Assembly: GCF_029919115.1 (NCBI RefSeq)
Contig: NZ_CP123990.1
Span: 2,914,001-2,978,000, forward strand
Reading direction: 5' to 3'
Source of the DNA: Variovorax paradoxus
Lineage (GTDB): Bacteria > Pseudomonadota > Gammaproteobacteria > Burkholderiales > Burkholderiaceae_C
DNA length: 64,000 nt
Shown here piece by piece: positions 1-8,316 of the stretch. Position 1 is the stretch's first letter; every line of letters starts with the position of its first letter. The notes below the pieces were generated by a model that did no database searches, was not told the DNA's origin, and was given only the letters and a program-made list of their open reading frames with translations. The translations under genes were made by a program, and so were the position numbers.

Positions 1-758
1 TGGAAATCGCTGCCGCGCGAGGCGGCGAAATCGAACTCGAGCGCCTTGTCGGCGTATTCGACGTATTCGGCTGTCGTGTGGCTGCCGGTGACGACCTCGA
101 TCGCCTGCCCGCCATGCGCCTTGAACTCGAGGAACAGCGCGTATTCCTCGTTGGCGGTGAACTTGTAACGCCCCGGGTGCGCGATGACGGCCATGCCCTT
201 GGCAGCCGTGATCCAGTGCACCGCGTCTTTCAGCGAGGCCCAGCGGTGCGGCACGTAGCCGGGCTTGCCCTCGGTCAGGTACTTGCGGAACACCTCAGGC
301 GTGTCGCGGCAATGCCCTTGCTCGACCAGGAAGCGCGCAAAGTGCGTGCGCGAGATCAGTTCGGGGTTGCCGACGAACTTGAGCGCGCCTTCATAAGCCC
401 CATGAATGCCGACCCTGGCCAGCCCCTCGGCCATTTCTTGTGCGCGCTTGCCGCGGCCGCCGCGGGTGTCGTAGAGGCCCTGCGTCATGGCGGCATCGTC
501 GGGATCGAAGCCCAGGCCGACGATGTGCACCGTTTCGTTGGCAAAGGTGACCGAAATCTCGGTGCCGGTGAGATAGCGCAGGCCGTTGGCACGCGCTGCG
601 GCAGCAGCGCGGTGCTGTCCGCCGACTTCGTCGTGGTCGGTGAGCGCCCAGAGCTCGACCCCGTTGGCAGCGGCGCGCGCCGCCAGTTCTTCGGGCGTCA
701 GCGTGCCGTCGGAGACCACGGAATGGCAGTGCAGATCGGCATTGAGAATAGAGGACAC
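1..758 (-). CDS. PHP-domain phosphoesterase (3',5'-nucleoside bisphosphate phosphatase / YciV type), 3' end outside window
   Basis: The reading frame is open on the minus strand from a GTG at 758 to the window edge. An in-frame stop lies at 768-770, so GTG is the only good start. The N-terminus has the PHP metal-binding HxH (H10-C-H12), followed by SDGT and later LTDHDE, TGTE and IAHPG motifs. These are characteristic of the PHP family. The order and spacing fit the TrpH/YciV (RNase AM) group, which hydrolyses 3',5'-nucleoside bisphosphates and trims short RNA ends. About 252 residues are visible of an expected 280 or so. No strong ribosome binding site is seen before the GTG. Family assignment is firm; exact substrate is inferred from family. 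Confidence 0.85.
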   Translation of the reverse strand, partial: MSSILNADLHCHSVVSDGTLTPEELAARAAANGVELWALTDHDEVGGQHRAAAAARANGLRYLTGTEISVTFANETVHIVGLGFDPDDAAMTQGLYDTRGGRGKRAQEMAEGLARVGIHGAYEGALKFVGNPELISRTHFARFLVEQGHCRDTPEVFRKYLTEGKPGYVPHRWASLKDAVHWITAAKGMAVIAHPGRYKFTANEEYALFLEFKAHGGQAIEVVTGSHTTAEYVEYADKALEFDFAASRGSDF

Positions 759-855
759 GCGATCATTCTATTGGGTCTGGAACACCGATGCGGGCGCATG
801 GATGCTATTGTGATTGCTATTAAATAAATAGCATTACTGCATTTGCCGATGCGGC

Positions 856-1890
856 CTAGCGCTTCTTGCGAAATGCCGCCCACGCCGCTACGGCGGTAAA
901 GCTCGCAACAATGGCCACGACGATCCAGAACCCGTGCTTGTGCTCGGCCAGCGGAATGCCGCCCACGTTCATTCCGAACAAGCCGGCAAGTATGTTGATC
1001 GGCAACGCGAGGACCGTGACCACCGTCAGCACGAACAGGCTGCGGTTGTTGTCTTCGTTCACATTGGCGGCAATTTCTTCTTGCAGCAGCTTGATGCGCT
1101 CCTGCAGCGCCTGCATGTCGCGCAGCACCACCGAAAACTCTTCGGTGGAGCCGCGCAGTTCTTGCGCATCGGGCTCGGCCATCCAGGCCGGCGGCCCTTG
1201 CAGCAGGCGGAAGAGGGCGGCGGGCTCGGGGGCCAGCAGCCGCTGCAGCCGCACCAGCAGCCGGCGCAGCACGCCGAGCCGCGCGCGCTTGTGGTCGAGC
1301 CGGCCAGCGAGCAACTCGTCTTCGATGCGATCGATGCGCGACGTGACGCCGCGCACAATCTTTACGAGCACGTCGGCCTGCGCGCGCAGCAGGTGCTCGA
1401 GCAGTTCGGTGCTCGAGCGCGGTGCGTCTCCGGCCTTGACCGCCGTTCGCAGCGCATCGACCGAGCGCAGCGGCTTGGCGCGCGCGGTAACCACCAGGCG
1501 CGGCCCCACGCTGATCCAGAGCGTGGAGATGTCCGAGGGCTCGAAGCTGAACTCGAAGTGCACGTCGTTGATGACGGCAATCAGCGAATCGTCAGCGCGC
1601 TCGATGCGCGTGGAGGGCAAGCCCTCGTGCAGTGCTTCGTAAAAGGTGTCGGAGAGCCGTGCGTGGCGCAGCAGCCACCGCTCGGCCTGGGCGTGGCTCA
1701 GGTTGAAGTGCAGCCACAAGAACGCCGAGTCCGACGAGGGAGGCGCGCCGTCGTCCAGCCACGCCGCAGCTTGCGCCGAATCGATCGCCCGCACAGGCTC
1801 CGGCGCAGCTGCGTCGAAAAGGTAGCCGCAGATCAGCCCGGCTTCGTCGCCGCCGTACGAGTTGGCGGCCAGGTCATGGAGTGCCGGCAA
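856..1890 (-). CDS. CorA/ZntB-family divalent metal transporter
   Basis: This 344-residue protein has the CorA layout: a long acidic and helical cytoplasmic domain, then two C-terminal membrane helices (about residues 285-305 and 320-340). The signature GMN tripeptide sits at the end of the first helix (context LFGMNVGG). CorA members form pentameric inner-membrane channels for Mg2+ or other divalent cations. The loop after GMN reads GGIPLAEHKHGFW. This resembles ZntB-type proteins (GxPxxxxxxGF) more than classic CorA (MPEL), so Zn2+/proton transport is a likely role. The C-terminus RKKR is a typical short cytosolic tail. It is transcribed away from the PPK2 gene. Metal specificity cannot be read from the sequence. 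Confidence 0.85.
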   Translation of the reverse strand: MPALHDLAANSYGGDEAGLICGYLFDAAAPEPVRAIDSAQAAAWLDDGAPPSSDSAFLWLHFNLSHAQAERWLLRHARLSDTFYEALHEGLPSTRIERADDSLIAVINDVHFEFSFEPSDISTLWISVGPRLVVTARAKPLRSVDALRTAVKAGDAPRSSTELLEHLLRAQADVLVKIVRGVTSRIDRIEDELLAGRLDHKRARLGVLRRLLVRLQRLLAPEPAALFRLLQGPPAWMAEPDAQELRGSTEEFSVVLRDMQALQERIKLLQEEIAANVNEDNNRSLFVLTVVTVLALPINILAGLFGMNVGGIPLAEHKHGFWIVVAIVASFTAVAAWAAFRKKR

Positions 1891-2043
1891 GGTGCGTGTG
1901 GATCAGGAAAGCCAAAGGGGGTTTGCCAGATGGTGTTCGACCTATATGACAACCTCGTGTCCGCCGACGCCGAACCGTCACGCAACGGTCATACCCTGCG
2001 TGCAGCATGCCTCGATCCACCTACACATCTCTCTTTGCTAGCC

Positions 2044-2964
2044 ATGATGCCGACGAGCGCACTTCCAGACCACGAAGACCTGATGCAACGCATCGCCCGC
2101 GATTTGATCGACAGCTATGACGAGGAGCTCGAGCTGGAGATCGAAGACCGCGACATCGGCGACCTCGACCCCGCCGCGCGCGCCACCGACAAGGCCGCGC
2201 GGCAGGCCTACTTCAAGGAGCTGTTCCGCCTGCAGGGCGAACTGGTGAAGCTGCAGGACTGGGTGCAGCACAGCAAGCAGAAGGTGGTCATTCTTTTCGA
2301 GGGCCGCGATGCGGCGGGCAAGGGCGGCGTGATCAAGCGCATTACCCAGCGCCTGAATCCGCGCGTGGCGCGCGTCGCTGCGCTGCCGGCACCCAACGAC
2401 CGCGAACGCACCCAGTGGTACTTTCAGCGCTATGCCGCGCACCTGCCGGCGGCTGGTGAAATGGTGCTGTTCGACCGCAGCTGGTACAACCGCGCCGGGG
2501 TCGAGCGCGTGATGGGCTTTTGCACCGACGACGAGTACGAAGAGTTCTTCCGCACCGTGCCGGAGTTCGAAAAGATGCTGGTGCGCTCGGGCATCAAGCT
2601 CATCAAATACTGGTTCTCCATTACCGACGACGAGCAGCACATGCGCTTTCTCGGGCGCATTCACGATCCGCTCAAGCAATGGAAGCTGAGCCCCATGGAC
2701 CTTGAAAGCCGCCGCCGCTGGGAGGAATACACCAGGGCGAAAGAGATCATGCTGGAGCGCACCCACATTCCCGAGGCGCCATGGTGGGTGGTGCAGGCGG
2801 TCGACAAGAAGAAAGCTCGGCTCAATTGCATCAGCCACCTGCTGGGCCAGTTGCCCTACCAGGAAGTGGCGCATCCGACCGTCCAATTGCCTGCGCGGGA
2901 GCGCCATGCCGATTACCTGCGCCAGCCGGTGCCGGCGAGCATGATGGTGCCGGAGATCTACTGA
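2044..2964 (+). CDS. ppk2: Polyphosphate kinase 2 (PPK2)
   Basis: The protein is 306 residues from the ATG at 2044; the frame is open far upstream but that part is antisense to the CorA gene. PPK2 enzymes transfer phosphate between polyphosphate and nucleotides (for example GDP or ADP to GTP/ATP) in the cytosol. Visible motifs are the Walker A GRDAAGKGG (residues 87-95), the lid-region arginines in APNDRERTQWYFQRY, and the Walker B-like FDRSWYNRAGVERVMGF. These are diagnostic of one-domain PPK2. The acidic N-terminal stretch (ELELEIEDRD) is common in class I enzymes. Start 2044 or the next codon 2047 are both possible. Nucleotide preference is not readable. Confidence 0.93.
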   Translation: MMPTSALPDHEDLMQRIARDLIDSYDEELELEIEDRDIGDLDPAARATDKAARQAYFKELFRLQGELVKLQDWVQHSKQKVVILFEGRDAAGKGGVIKRITQRLNPRVARVAALPAPNDRERTQWYFQRYAAHLPAAGEMVLFDRSWYNRAGVERVMGFCTDDEYEEFFRTVPEFEKMLVRSGIKLIKYWFSITDDEQHMRFLGRIHDPLKQWKLSPMDLESRRRWEEYTRAKEIMLERTHIPEAPWWVVQAVDKKKARLNCISHLLGQLPYQEVAHPTVQLPARERHADYLRQPVPASMMVPEIY

Positions 2965-3034
2965 GGCACGGGGCGGGGCTCCTGGCCTTCACCGCCCGTT
3001 TGGACGGCCGGCGCTTTGCCCTCACACTGCGCCC

Positions 3035-4102
3035 ATGGTTCGTCGTTCCACCGCCGCTTCTCTCTTTGCCCGCGCCTACGAGCGCAACCTGAAGGCGCTG
3101 ACCAAGCTCACCCTGAGCAACAGCAAGCGTGTCACGGGACAGGTGCAGCGTGCCACCGCCAAGCGGCTCAAGCCGCCGCCGGGCCGCGGTGACTGGCTCA
3201 GCGGCATGGCGCTGGGCCCGGGCGGCGCGCGGGGCTATCACCTTTTTCGCCCGGCCGACCTGAAGCTGAAGCCCGGCGAGAGGTTGCCGCTCATGGTCAT
3301 GCTGCACGGCTGCGGGCAAACCGGCCGCGACTTTGCTGCCAGCACGCGCATGAACACGCTCGCAGTGCGGCAACGCTTTCTGGTGCTCTATCTCGAGCAG
3401 GACAGGCTGGCCCATCCGCAAGGTTGCTGGAACTGGTATGAGCGGCGCTCGGGCAAGGCCGACGCCGAAGCCGCCACGCTGATGGCGGCCATCGACCAGG
3501 CCTGCGTGCTGTATCCGGTGGATCGCGAGCGCATCGCGCTGGCCGGTCTCTCGGCCGGGGCCAGCATGGCGGCGCTGCTGGCCACGCGCTACCCGCTGCG
3601 CTTTCGCGCCGTGGTCATGCATTCAGGCGTGGCGCCGGGCGCCGCGAAGTCGTCGGCCACCGCCCTGGGGGCCATGCGCGGGCAGCACACACCGCCGATG
3701 CCTTCCACCGCGGTCGGCAAGGCGATGGGCGCCGCCGCAGTCTTCGCGACGTTGCCGCCGATGCTGGTGCTGCATGGGGATGCCGACGCCGTGGTCGCGC
3801 CGAGCAACGCCGTCAACAGCGCGGCCGTATGGGCCACCGCGGTGGGTGCAAAACCGGGCCTCTCGCGCACGCTCCAGCGCGGCAAGCGGCATCCGATGCG
3901 CGTGACCCAGTTCCGGCGCAAGGGCCGCACGCTGGTCACGCTGTGCGAGATTGCAGGTTTGGGCCATGCCTGGAGTGGGGGGGCCGCCAGTCTGCTTTTC
4001 AGCGACCCGGCCGGGCCGGATGCCACGCGCATGATCTGGGCCTTTGCGGCGGCGCAGTTCAAGCTGGAGGCGCCGAGTTTCATTTCGGCTGCGAAGGTCT
4101 AG
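3035..4102 (+). CDS. PHB depolymerase-family esterase (alpha/beta hydrolase)
   Basis: The protein is 355 residues. After a basic N-terminal region it enters an alpha/beta-hydrolase fold with an oxyanion motif MLHGCGQT and the nucleophile elbow GLSAGAS (Ser173). Later VLHGDADAVV carries the expected Asp and LGHAWSGG the expected His. The LHGCGQ and CWNWY motifs are typical of the polyhydroxybutyrate depolymerase/LpqC esterase family. No signal peptide is evident, so an intracellular ester hydrolase or short-chain polyester depolymerase is plausible. The N-terminus has many Lys/Arg and could bind PHB granules or nucleic acid. Its stop codon overlaps that of the convergent HEPN gene (4099-4102). 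Confidence 0.82.
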   Translation: MVRRSTAASLFARAYERNLKALTKLTLSNSKRVTGQVQRATAKRLKPPPGRGDWLSGMALGPGGARGYHLFRPADLKLKPGERLPLMVMLHGCGQTGRDFAASTRMNTLAVRQRFLVLYLEQDRLAHPQGCWNWYERRSGKADAEAATLMAAIDQACVLYPVDRERIALAGLSAGASMAALLATRYPLRFRAVVMHSGVAPGAAKSSATALGAMRGQHTPPMPSTAVGKAMGAAAVFATLPPMLVLHGDADAVVAPSNAVNSAAVWATAVGAKPGLSRTLQRGKRHPMRVTQFRRKGRTLVTLCEIAGLGHAWSGGAASLLFSDPAGPDATRMIWAFAAAQFKLEAPSFISAAKV

Positions 4103-4527
4103 TCCGGCTTGGGCGGTGGCAGTTCAGAAAGCTTCGAGGCGACGCGTCGGCATGCAGCGATCAGATCGCGAACGATGCGCTCGTCTACATTCATGTCGCC
4201 TTCGTACTCTCCCAGATTGCGGATTTCATGGCACTTGGCCAGTACCCGCCACACCTCCGGGCCCAGTTCCAACGTATGAGGCAGCACCTGAAAGACAATG
4301 AAGCGGTTGCCTGAGCGGTAGCCATGCCAACGTAGCGCCGCGAGGCACATGGCGTGCGCTGCGTTGTAGGCAAGATCGAATCGGCCCTCGACGGAAAGTT
4401 GCATCACCTGGGCGTCCGCCAAGCGCGCGAGTCCGGAACGCATCAGGCCCGCGAATTCGCGAGCATCCGGCGGTTCTGCGGCGAGCGGCTTGGTCGGGCC
4501 GCACAGGTTTTCAAGCGGGGAGGGCAT
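4099..4527 (-). CDS. HEPN-domain protein, partner of upstream nucleotidyltransferase
   Basis: This is a 142-residue mostly helical protein. Its C-terminal half contains CHEIRNLGEYEGD (R103-N104 to Y108), the RN-x3-Y signature of one HEPN subgroup. The classic HepT RNase motif (R-x4-6-H-x-Y) is not clear. It overlaps the upstream winged-helix nucleotidyltransferase gene by 17 nt on the same strand, so the two are surely co-translated. HEPN/MNT pairs commonly act as toxin-antitoxin modules; in the HepT/MntA type the nucleotidyltransferase modifies the HEPN toxin. The toxin role here is inference from gene pairing. The start is the ATG at 4527; the stop overlaps the esterase gene tail to tail. 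Confidence 0.72.
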   Translation of the reverse strand: MPSPLENLCGPTKPLAAEPPDAREFAGLMRSGLARLADAQVMQLSVEGRFDLAYNAAHAMCLAALRWHGYRSGNRFIVFQVLPHTLELGPEVWRVLAKCHEIRNLGEYEGDMNVDERIVRDLIAACRRVASKLSELPPPKPD

Positions 4528-5137
4528 GCGCGTTGCCGATGATCCAGAGCTTGGGCTGCTCCATGACGCGCTTCACGAACGATTCGCCGTCTTTGTGCTT
4601 TCGCATCAGTTCTTTTCTTGTGAACATGGTCGGGTTCACTGTACGGCCCAGACGTGCCGATACTGCATCGAGAGCGAGAAACAGATCCGAATACGCAAGT
4701 TCTTCACTGATCAGCAGCAGGTCGATGTCGCTCGCGGCCGTGTCGCTCTTCTTGGCGACCGAGCCGAACACGAACGCGGCTTCGATCTTTTCGGCCAGCG
4801 GTTCCAGCGCTTCGCGCAGTGGACCTGCGAGTCCGAAAGTCTTGCGAACGATGCTGCTCAATTCGTCAAAGATCGGCGCCGCGGCATTGGCTTGATAGTG
4901 CTTCTGGTTGCCGACGCGCGATGTGATGAGCAGGCCGCTGTCTGCCAACTGCTTGAGTTCGCGTTGCACGGCGCCGGAGCCTGCGCCGGTGAGCTTGATC
5001 AGCTCGGTGGAAAAGAAACTCCGGTCCGGCTGGCCGAAGAGATAGCCGAGCACGCGCTGCTGGGTGGTCGTGAACAGGGCGTCCGCCAGGCTGGCGGGCC
5101 TTGCGGTCTGTTTTGCTTGCGATGAGGATATGCCCAT
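4511..5137 (-). CDS. Winged-helix / MNT-type nucleotidyltransferase fusion
   Basis: From the ATG at 5137 the protein has 208 residues. The frame is open further upstream, but that region lies outside the gene and holds an operator. Residues 20-85 look like a winged-helix DNA-binding domain (TTTQQRVLGYLFGQPDRSF, then GAVQRELKQLADSGLL). Residues 120-145 carry the minimal nucleotidyltransferase motif FGSVAKK...SDIDLLL, that is G125-S126 with D137 and D139 as metal ligands. It precedes a HEPN gene, so it is the probable antitoxin and autoregulator of the pair. Its start codon lies inside the first of two CCCA-N3-TGGG sites, consistent with autorepression. Distinct from AbiE-type proteins, as far as can be seen. 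Confidence 0.8.
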   Translation of the reverse strand: MGISSSQAKQTARPASLADALFTTTQQRVLGYLFGQPDRSFFSTELIKLTGAGSGAVQRELKQLADSGLLITSRVGNQKHYQANAAAPIFDELSSIVRKTFGLAGPLREALEPLAEKIEAAFVFGSVAKKSDTAASDIDLLLISEELAYSDLFLALDAVSARLGRTVNPTMFTRKELMRKHKDGESFVKRVMEQPKLWIIGNAHALPA

Positions 5138-5165
5138 TTTGGGTATTTTAAAGCCCAAAATGGGT
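5132..5165. promoter_or_regulatory. Paired palindromic operator at the wHTH-nucleotidyltransferase start
   Basis: Two sites, CCCATTTTGGG (5133-5143) and CCCAAAATGGG (5154-5164), each have the form CCCA-N3-TGGG. They are inverted copies of one another and also near-direct repeats (GCCCA-N3-TGGGT), with centres 21 bp apart, two helical turns. The first covers the ATG of the minus-strand gene; the second lies about 20 bp upstream. This is the arrangement expected for a dimeric autorepressor. The likely ligand is the winged-helix protein encoded next to it; that link is inference. Confidence 0.7.
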
Positions 5166-5315
5166 TTTTTGGGGCGCAGCTCGACAGTCCCGCCCTGAGT
5201 ACCTCCGTGTACGCCACCCGGCGTATTTCTCGCGCGCGGCCGAATCCGCAGACTCCCCTCCATCGTCCGGCGAGCCCGGCGACAAGGTTTCAACCACCCC
5301 GGAGCAGGAGTCCAC

Positions 5316-6584
5316 ATGCAACGTCGTTTCACCCTCAAGGCGCTTACCGCCGCTGTCGCGCTGGCCAGCATTTCCGCTGCGCCCGCATTCGCCGCCGACA
5401 CCATCAAGGTCGGCGTGCTGCACTCGCTGTCGGGCACGATGGCCATTTCTGAAACCGTGTTGAAAGACACGGTGCTGATGGCCATCGACGACATCAACAA
5501 GAAGGGCGGCGTGCTGGGCAGGCAACTCGAGCCCGTGGTGGTCGACCCGGCTTCCAACTGGCCGCTGTTCGCCGAAAAGAGCAAGCAGCTGCTCGGACAG
5601 GACAAGGTTTCGGTGATCTTCGGCTGCTGGACCTCGGTGTCGCGCAAGTCGGTGCTGCCGGTGGTCGAGGAAATGAACGGCCTGCTGTTCTACCCGGTGC
5701 AGTACGAAGGTGAAGAACTCAGCAAGAACGTGTTCTACACGGGCGCCGCGCCCAACCAGCAAGCCATTCCGGCTGTCGACTACCTCATGAGCAAGGAAGG
5801 CGGCGGCGCCAAGCGCTGGGTGCTGCTGGGCACCGACTACGTGTACCCCCGCACCACCAACAAGATCCTGCGCGCCTACCTGAAGAGCAAGGGCGTGAAG
5901 GACACCGACATCGACGAGAAGTACACGCCTTTCGGCCACAGCGACTACCAGACCATCGTCGCCGACATCAAGAAGTTCTCGGCCGGCGGCAAGACCGCCG
6001 TGGTGTCGACCATCAACGGCGACTCCAACGTGCCCTTCTACAAGGAACTGGGCAACGCCGGCCTGAAGGCCAAGGACGTGCCGGTGGTTGCCTTCTCGGT
6101 GGGCGAAGAAGAACTGCGCGGCGTGGACACCAAGCCGCTGGTCGGCCACCTGGCCGCATGGAACTACTTCATGTCGATCAAGAACCCGACCAACACGGCG
6201 TTCATCAAGCAGTGGAGCGACTACGCCAAGGCCAAGAACATCGCCGGCCACAAGGACAAGCCGCTCACCAACGACCCGATGGAAGCCACCTGGATCGGCA
6301 TCCACATGTGGAAGCAGGCGGTCGAAAAGGCCAAGAGCACCGACACAGACAAGGTGATTGCGGCGATGGCCGGCCAGACCTTCACGGCGCCTTCGGGCAT
6401 CGTCTCGAAGATGGACGAGAAGAACCATCACCTGCACAAGAGCGTGTTCATCGGCGAGATCAAGGCCGACGGCCAGTTCAGCGTGGTGTGGAAGACGCCG
6501 GGCCCGGTCAAGGCCAAGCCGTGGAGCCCATACATCGAAGGCAACGACAAGAAGCCGGACCAGCCGGCTGGCAAGTCGCTGTAA
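5316..6584 (+). CDS. urtA: Urea ABC transporter, periplasmic urea-binding protein UrtA
   Basis: The 422-residue precursor begins with a clear Sec signal peptide (MQRRFTLKALTAAVALA, cleavage after AFA near residue 27). The mature part starts DTIKVGVLHSLSGTMAISE and contains FGCWTSVSRKSVLPV, PVQYEGEE and GTDYVYPRTTN, all highly characteristic of UrtA. It captures urea in the periplasm for the UrtBCDE permease and ATPases. A good ribosome binding site (GCAGGAG) sits 6-7 nt before the ATG. It is first in a five-gene operon in canonical order. No clear sigma-54 or NtrC site was spotted in the 150 bp upstream, although nitrogen control is usual for this system. Confidence 0.97.
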   Translation: MQRRFTLKALTAAVALASISAAPAFAADTIKVGVLHSLSGTMAISETVLKDTVLMAIDDINKKGGVLGRQLEPVVVDPASNWPLFAEKSKQLLGQDKVSVIFGCWTSVSRKSVLPVVEEMNGLLFYPVQYEGEELSKNVFYTGAAPNQQAIPAVDYLMSKEGGGAKRWVLLGTDYVYPRTTNKILRAYLKSKGVKDTDIDEKYTPFGHSDYQTIVADIKKFSAGGKTAVVSTINGDSNVPFYKELGNAGLKAKDVPVVAFSVGEEELRGVDTKPLVGHLAAWNYFMSIKNPTNTAFIKQWSDYAKAKNIAGHKDKPLTNDPMEATWIGIHMWKQAVEKAKSTDTDKVIAAMAGQTFTAPSGIVSKMDEKNHHLHKSVFIGEIKADGQFSVVWKTPGPVKAKPWSPYIEGNDKKPDQPAGKSL

Positions 6585-6593
6585 AGCGCGTTT

Positions 6594-6708
6594 CTCCCTC
6601 CCCCCGCTGGGAGGGCAGGGGTGGGGGCAAGCGGCGGTCGATTCGGTCACTGCGCCTGAGTTGGCGCCGCGTGCCCCCACCCCAACCCTCCCCCGGACGG
6701 GGAGGGAG
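6594..6708. repeat. REP/BIME-like inverted repeat between urtA and urtB
   Basis: Two GC-rich arms of about 36 nt (6594-6629 and 6672-6708) are inverted copies with a few mismatches. They share CTCCCTCCCC at the outer ends and GGGGTGGGGGCA at the inner ends, flanking a 42-nt centre. This is a common look for dispersed Burkholderiales intergenic repeats. As RNA it would fold into a large hairpin inside the urt operon. That could attenuate transcription or protect the urtA message. It has no T-run, so a simple terminator is unlikely. Confidence 0.75.
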
Positions 6709-6732
6709 CCAATCCCAACTTCCACTTTCACG

Positions 6733-8316
6733 ATGCTTCGACGAACCCTTCACTGCGCACTCGCCGCCATGCTGCTCATGGCAACGGCCGTCCACGCGCT
6801 GACCGCCGACGAAGCCAAGGCCATTGCCTCCGGCGAATCCGAATCGCGTATCACCGCGCTCAACAAGGCCGTGCTCACGGCCGATGAAAAAACTGCCGCC
6901 TTCATCCAGGCCATGTCGGAAGACGCGGTCAAGTACACCGAAGACAAGGTCTTCGTGATGAAGGATGACAAAGGCTACGACCCCGTGACCGGCGCCGAAC
7001 TGAAGGTGCCCGACACGGCGGAAGACGTGGTCAACAACAACCTGATGCGCGGCGCGCTCGATGCCGCGCAGGCCGCGCTCAAGCTCACCAGCAAGGACGA
7101 CGCGGTGCGCGCCGAAGCCGCGCAGGCGCTCTTCAAGGAGCCCGACGAATCGCGCATTCCGATGGTCGAGAAGGCTCTGGCCGCCGAGACCAACCCCGGC
7201 ATCAAGGCGCAGCTGCAGCTGGTGCGCGCCGCCAGCATGCTCAGCAGCGCCGACAAGGCCAAGCGCCTCGCCGCCGCCAAGGAACTCGGCGCCAACAGCA
7301 GCCCCGACACCAAGCTGCTGCTCAATCAGCGGCTCGCCGACGAGACCGAAGCGGACGTCAAGGCCGCCATCGTCGCTTCCATTGCAAGCATCGACGGCTC
7401 GCTGGTGTGGGGCGACCGCATCAACGCGGTGTTCAGCGGCATCAGCCTGGGCTCTGTGCTGCTGCTTGCCGCACTGGGCCTGGCCATTACCTACGGGCTG
7501 ATGGGCGTCATCAACATGGCGCATGGCGAGCTGATGATGATCGGCGCCTACGCCACCTACGTGATGCAGGGCATCTTCCAGCGCTACATGCCCGAGGCGG
7601 CTTTCGGCTGGTACCTGGTTGCAGCCATTCCGGTCTCGTTTCTTGCGTCGGCGCTCGTGGGCGCAGTGCTCGAGCGCGGCGTCATCCGCTTTCTTTACGG
7701 CCGTCCGCTCGAAACGCTGCTCGCTACATGGGGCATCAGCCTGATGCTGCAGCAGCTTGTGCGGTCGCTGTTCGGCGCACAGAACGTGGGCGTGGAAAAC
7801 CCCGGCTGGATGAGCGGCGGCTTCACCATGCTGAGCAACGTCACTCTGCCGTGGAACCGCATCTGCATCATCATCTTCGCGGCGCTGGTGCTCTTGGCCA
7901 TGGGCTGGCTCATCGGCCGTACGCGTCTCGGGCTTTTCGTGCGCGGCGTGACGCAGAACAGGCCCATTGCTTCGTGCATGGGCGTGAACACGGCGCGCAT
8001 CGACACCTATGCCTTTGCGCTCGGCTCCGGCATTGCCGGCCTTGCGGGTTGCGCGCTGAGCCAGATCGGCAACGTGGGGCCCGACCTCGGCCAGAGCTAC
8101 ATCGTCGACAGCTTCATGGTGGTCGTGATGGGCGGCGTCGGCCAGCTCGCCGGCACCGTGTATGCGGCGCTGGGGCTCGGCGTTCTCAACAAGTTCATCG
8201 AGGGCTGGGCGGGCGCGGTGCTCGCGAAGATCGCGGTGCTCGTTTTCATCATCATCTTTATTCAAAAGAGACCTCAGGGCATCTTCGCCATGAAGGGCCG
8301 GAGCGCAGAGGCATGA
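6733..8316 (+). CDS. urtB: Urea ABC transporter permease UrtB
   Basis: I place the start at the ATG 6733, giving 527 residues; the longer frame runs back through the intergenic repeat. The start gives a signal peptide (MLRRTLHCALAAMLLMATAVHA). Residues 30-210 form an Ala/Lys-rich, HEAT-like periplasmic region that is typical of UrtB and absent from LivH. About eight membrane segments follow, with the LivH-type motif GLMGVINMAHGELMMIGAYA. With UrtC it forms the urea channel in the inner membrane. Its stop codon overlaps the urtC start (ATGA at 8313-8316), so translation is coupled. Confidence 0.95.
   Translation: MLRRTLHCALAAMLLMATAVHALTADEAKAIASGESESRITALNKAVLTADEKTAAFIQAMSEDAVKYTEDKVFVMKDDKGYDPVTGAELKVPDTAEDVVNNNLMRGALDAAQAALKLTSKDDAVRAEAAQALFKEPDESRIPMVEKALAAETNPGIKAQLQLVRAASMLSSADKAKRLAAAKELGANSSPDTKLLLNQRLADETEADVKAAIVASIASIDGSLVWGDRINAVFSGISLGSVLLLAALGLAITYGLMGVINMAHGELMMIGAYATYVMQGIFQRYMPEAAFGWYLVAAIPVSFLASALVGAVLERGVIRFLYGRPLETLLATWGISLMLQQLVRSLFGAQNVGVENPGWMSGGFTMLSNVTLPWNRICIIIFAALVLLAMGWLIGRTRLGLFVRGVTQNRPIASCMGVNTARIDTYAFALGSGIAGLAGCALSQIGNVGPDLGQSYIVDSFMVVVMGGVGQLAGTVYAALGLGVLNKFIEGWAGAVLAKIAVLVFIIIFIQKRPQGIFAMKGRSAEA

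Noticed and set aside
78..827. Plus-strand open frame of 249 codons at the start of the window
   Set aside because: It is antisense to the PHP phosphatase, whose metal-binding motifs are clear on the minus strand.
934..2043. Upstream extension of the PPK2 frame
   Set aside because: Antisense to the CorA gene; family proteins begin near residue 1 of the 2044 start.
5166..5315. Sigma-54/NtrC promoter before urtA
   Set aside because: Expected from nitrogen control, but no TGGC-N9-TTGC-like element was found.
6594..6708. Terminator between urtA and urtB
   Set aside because: The hairpin lacks a T-run and would split an operon; a repeat element fits better.
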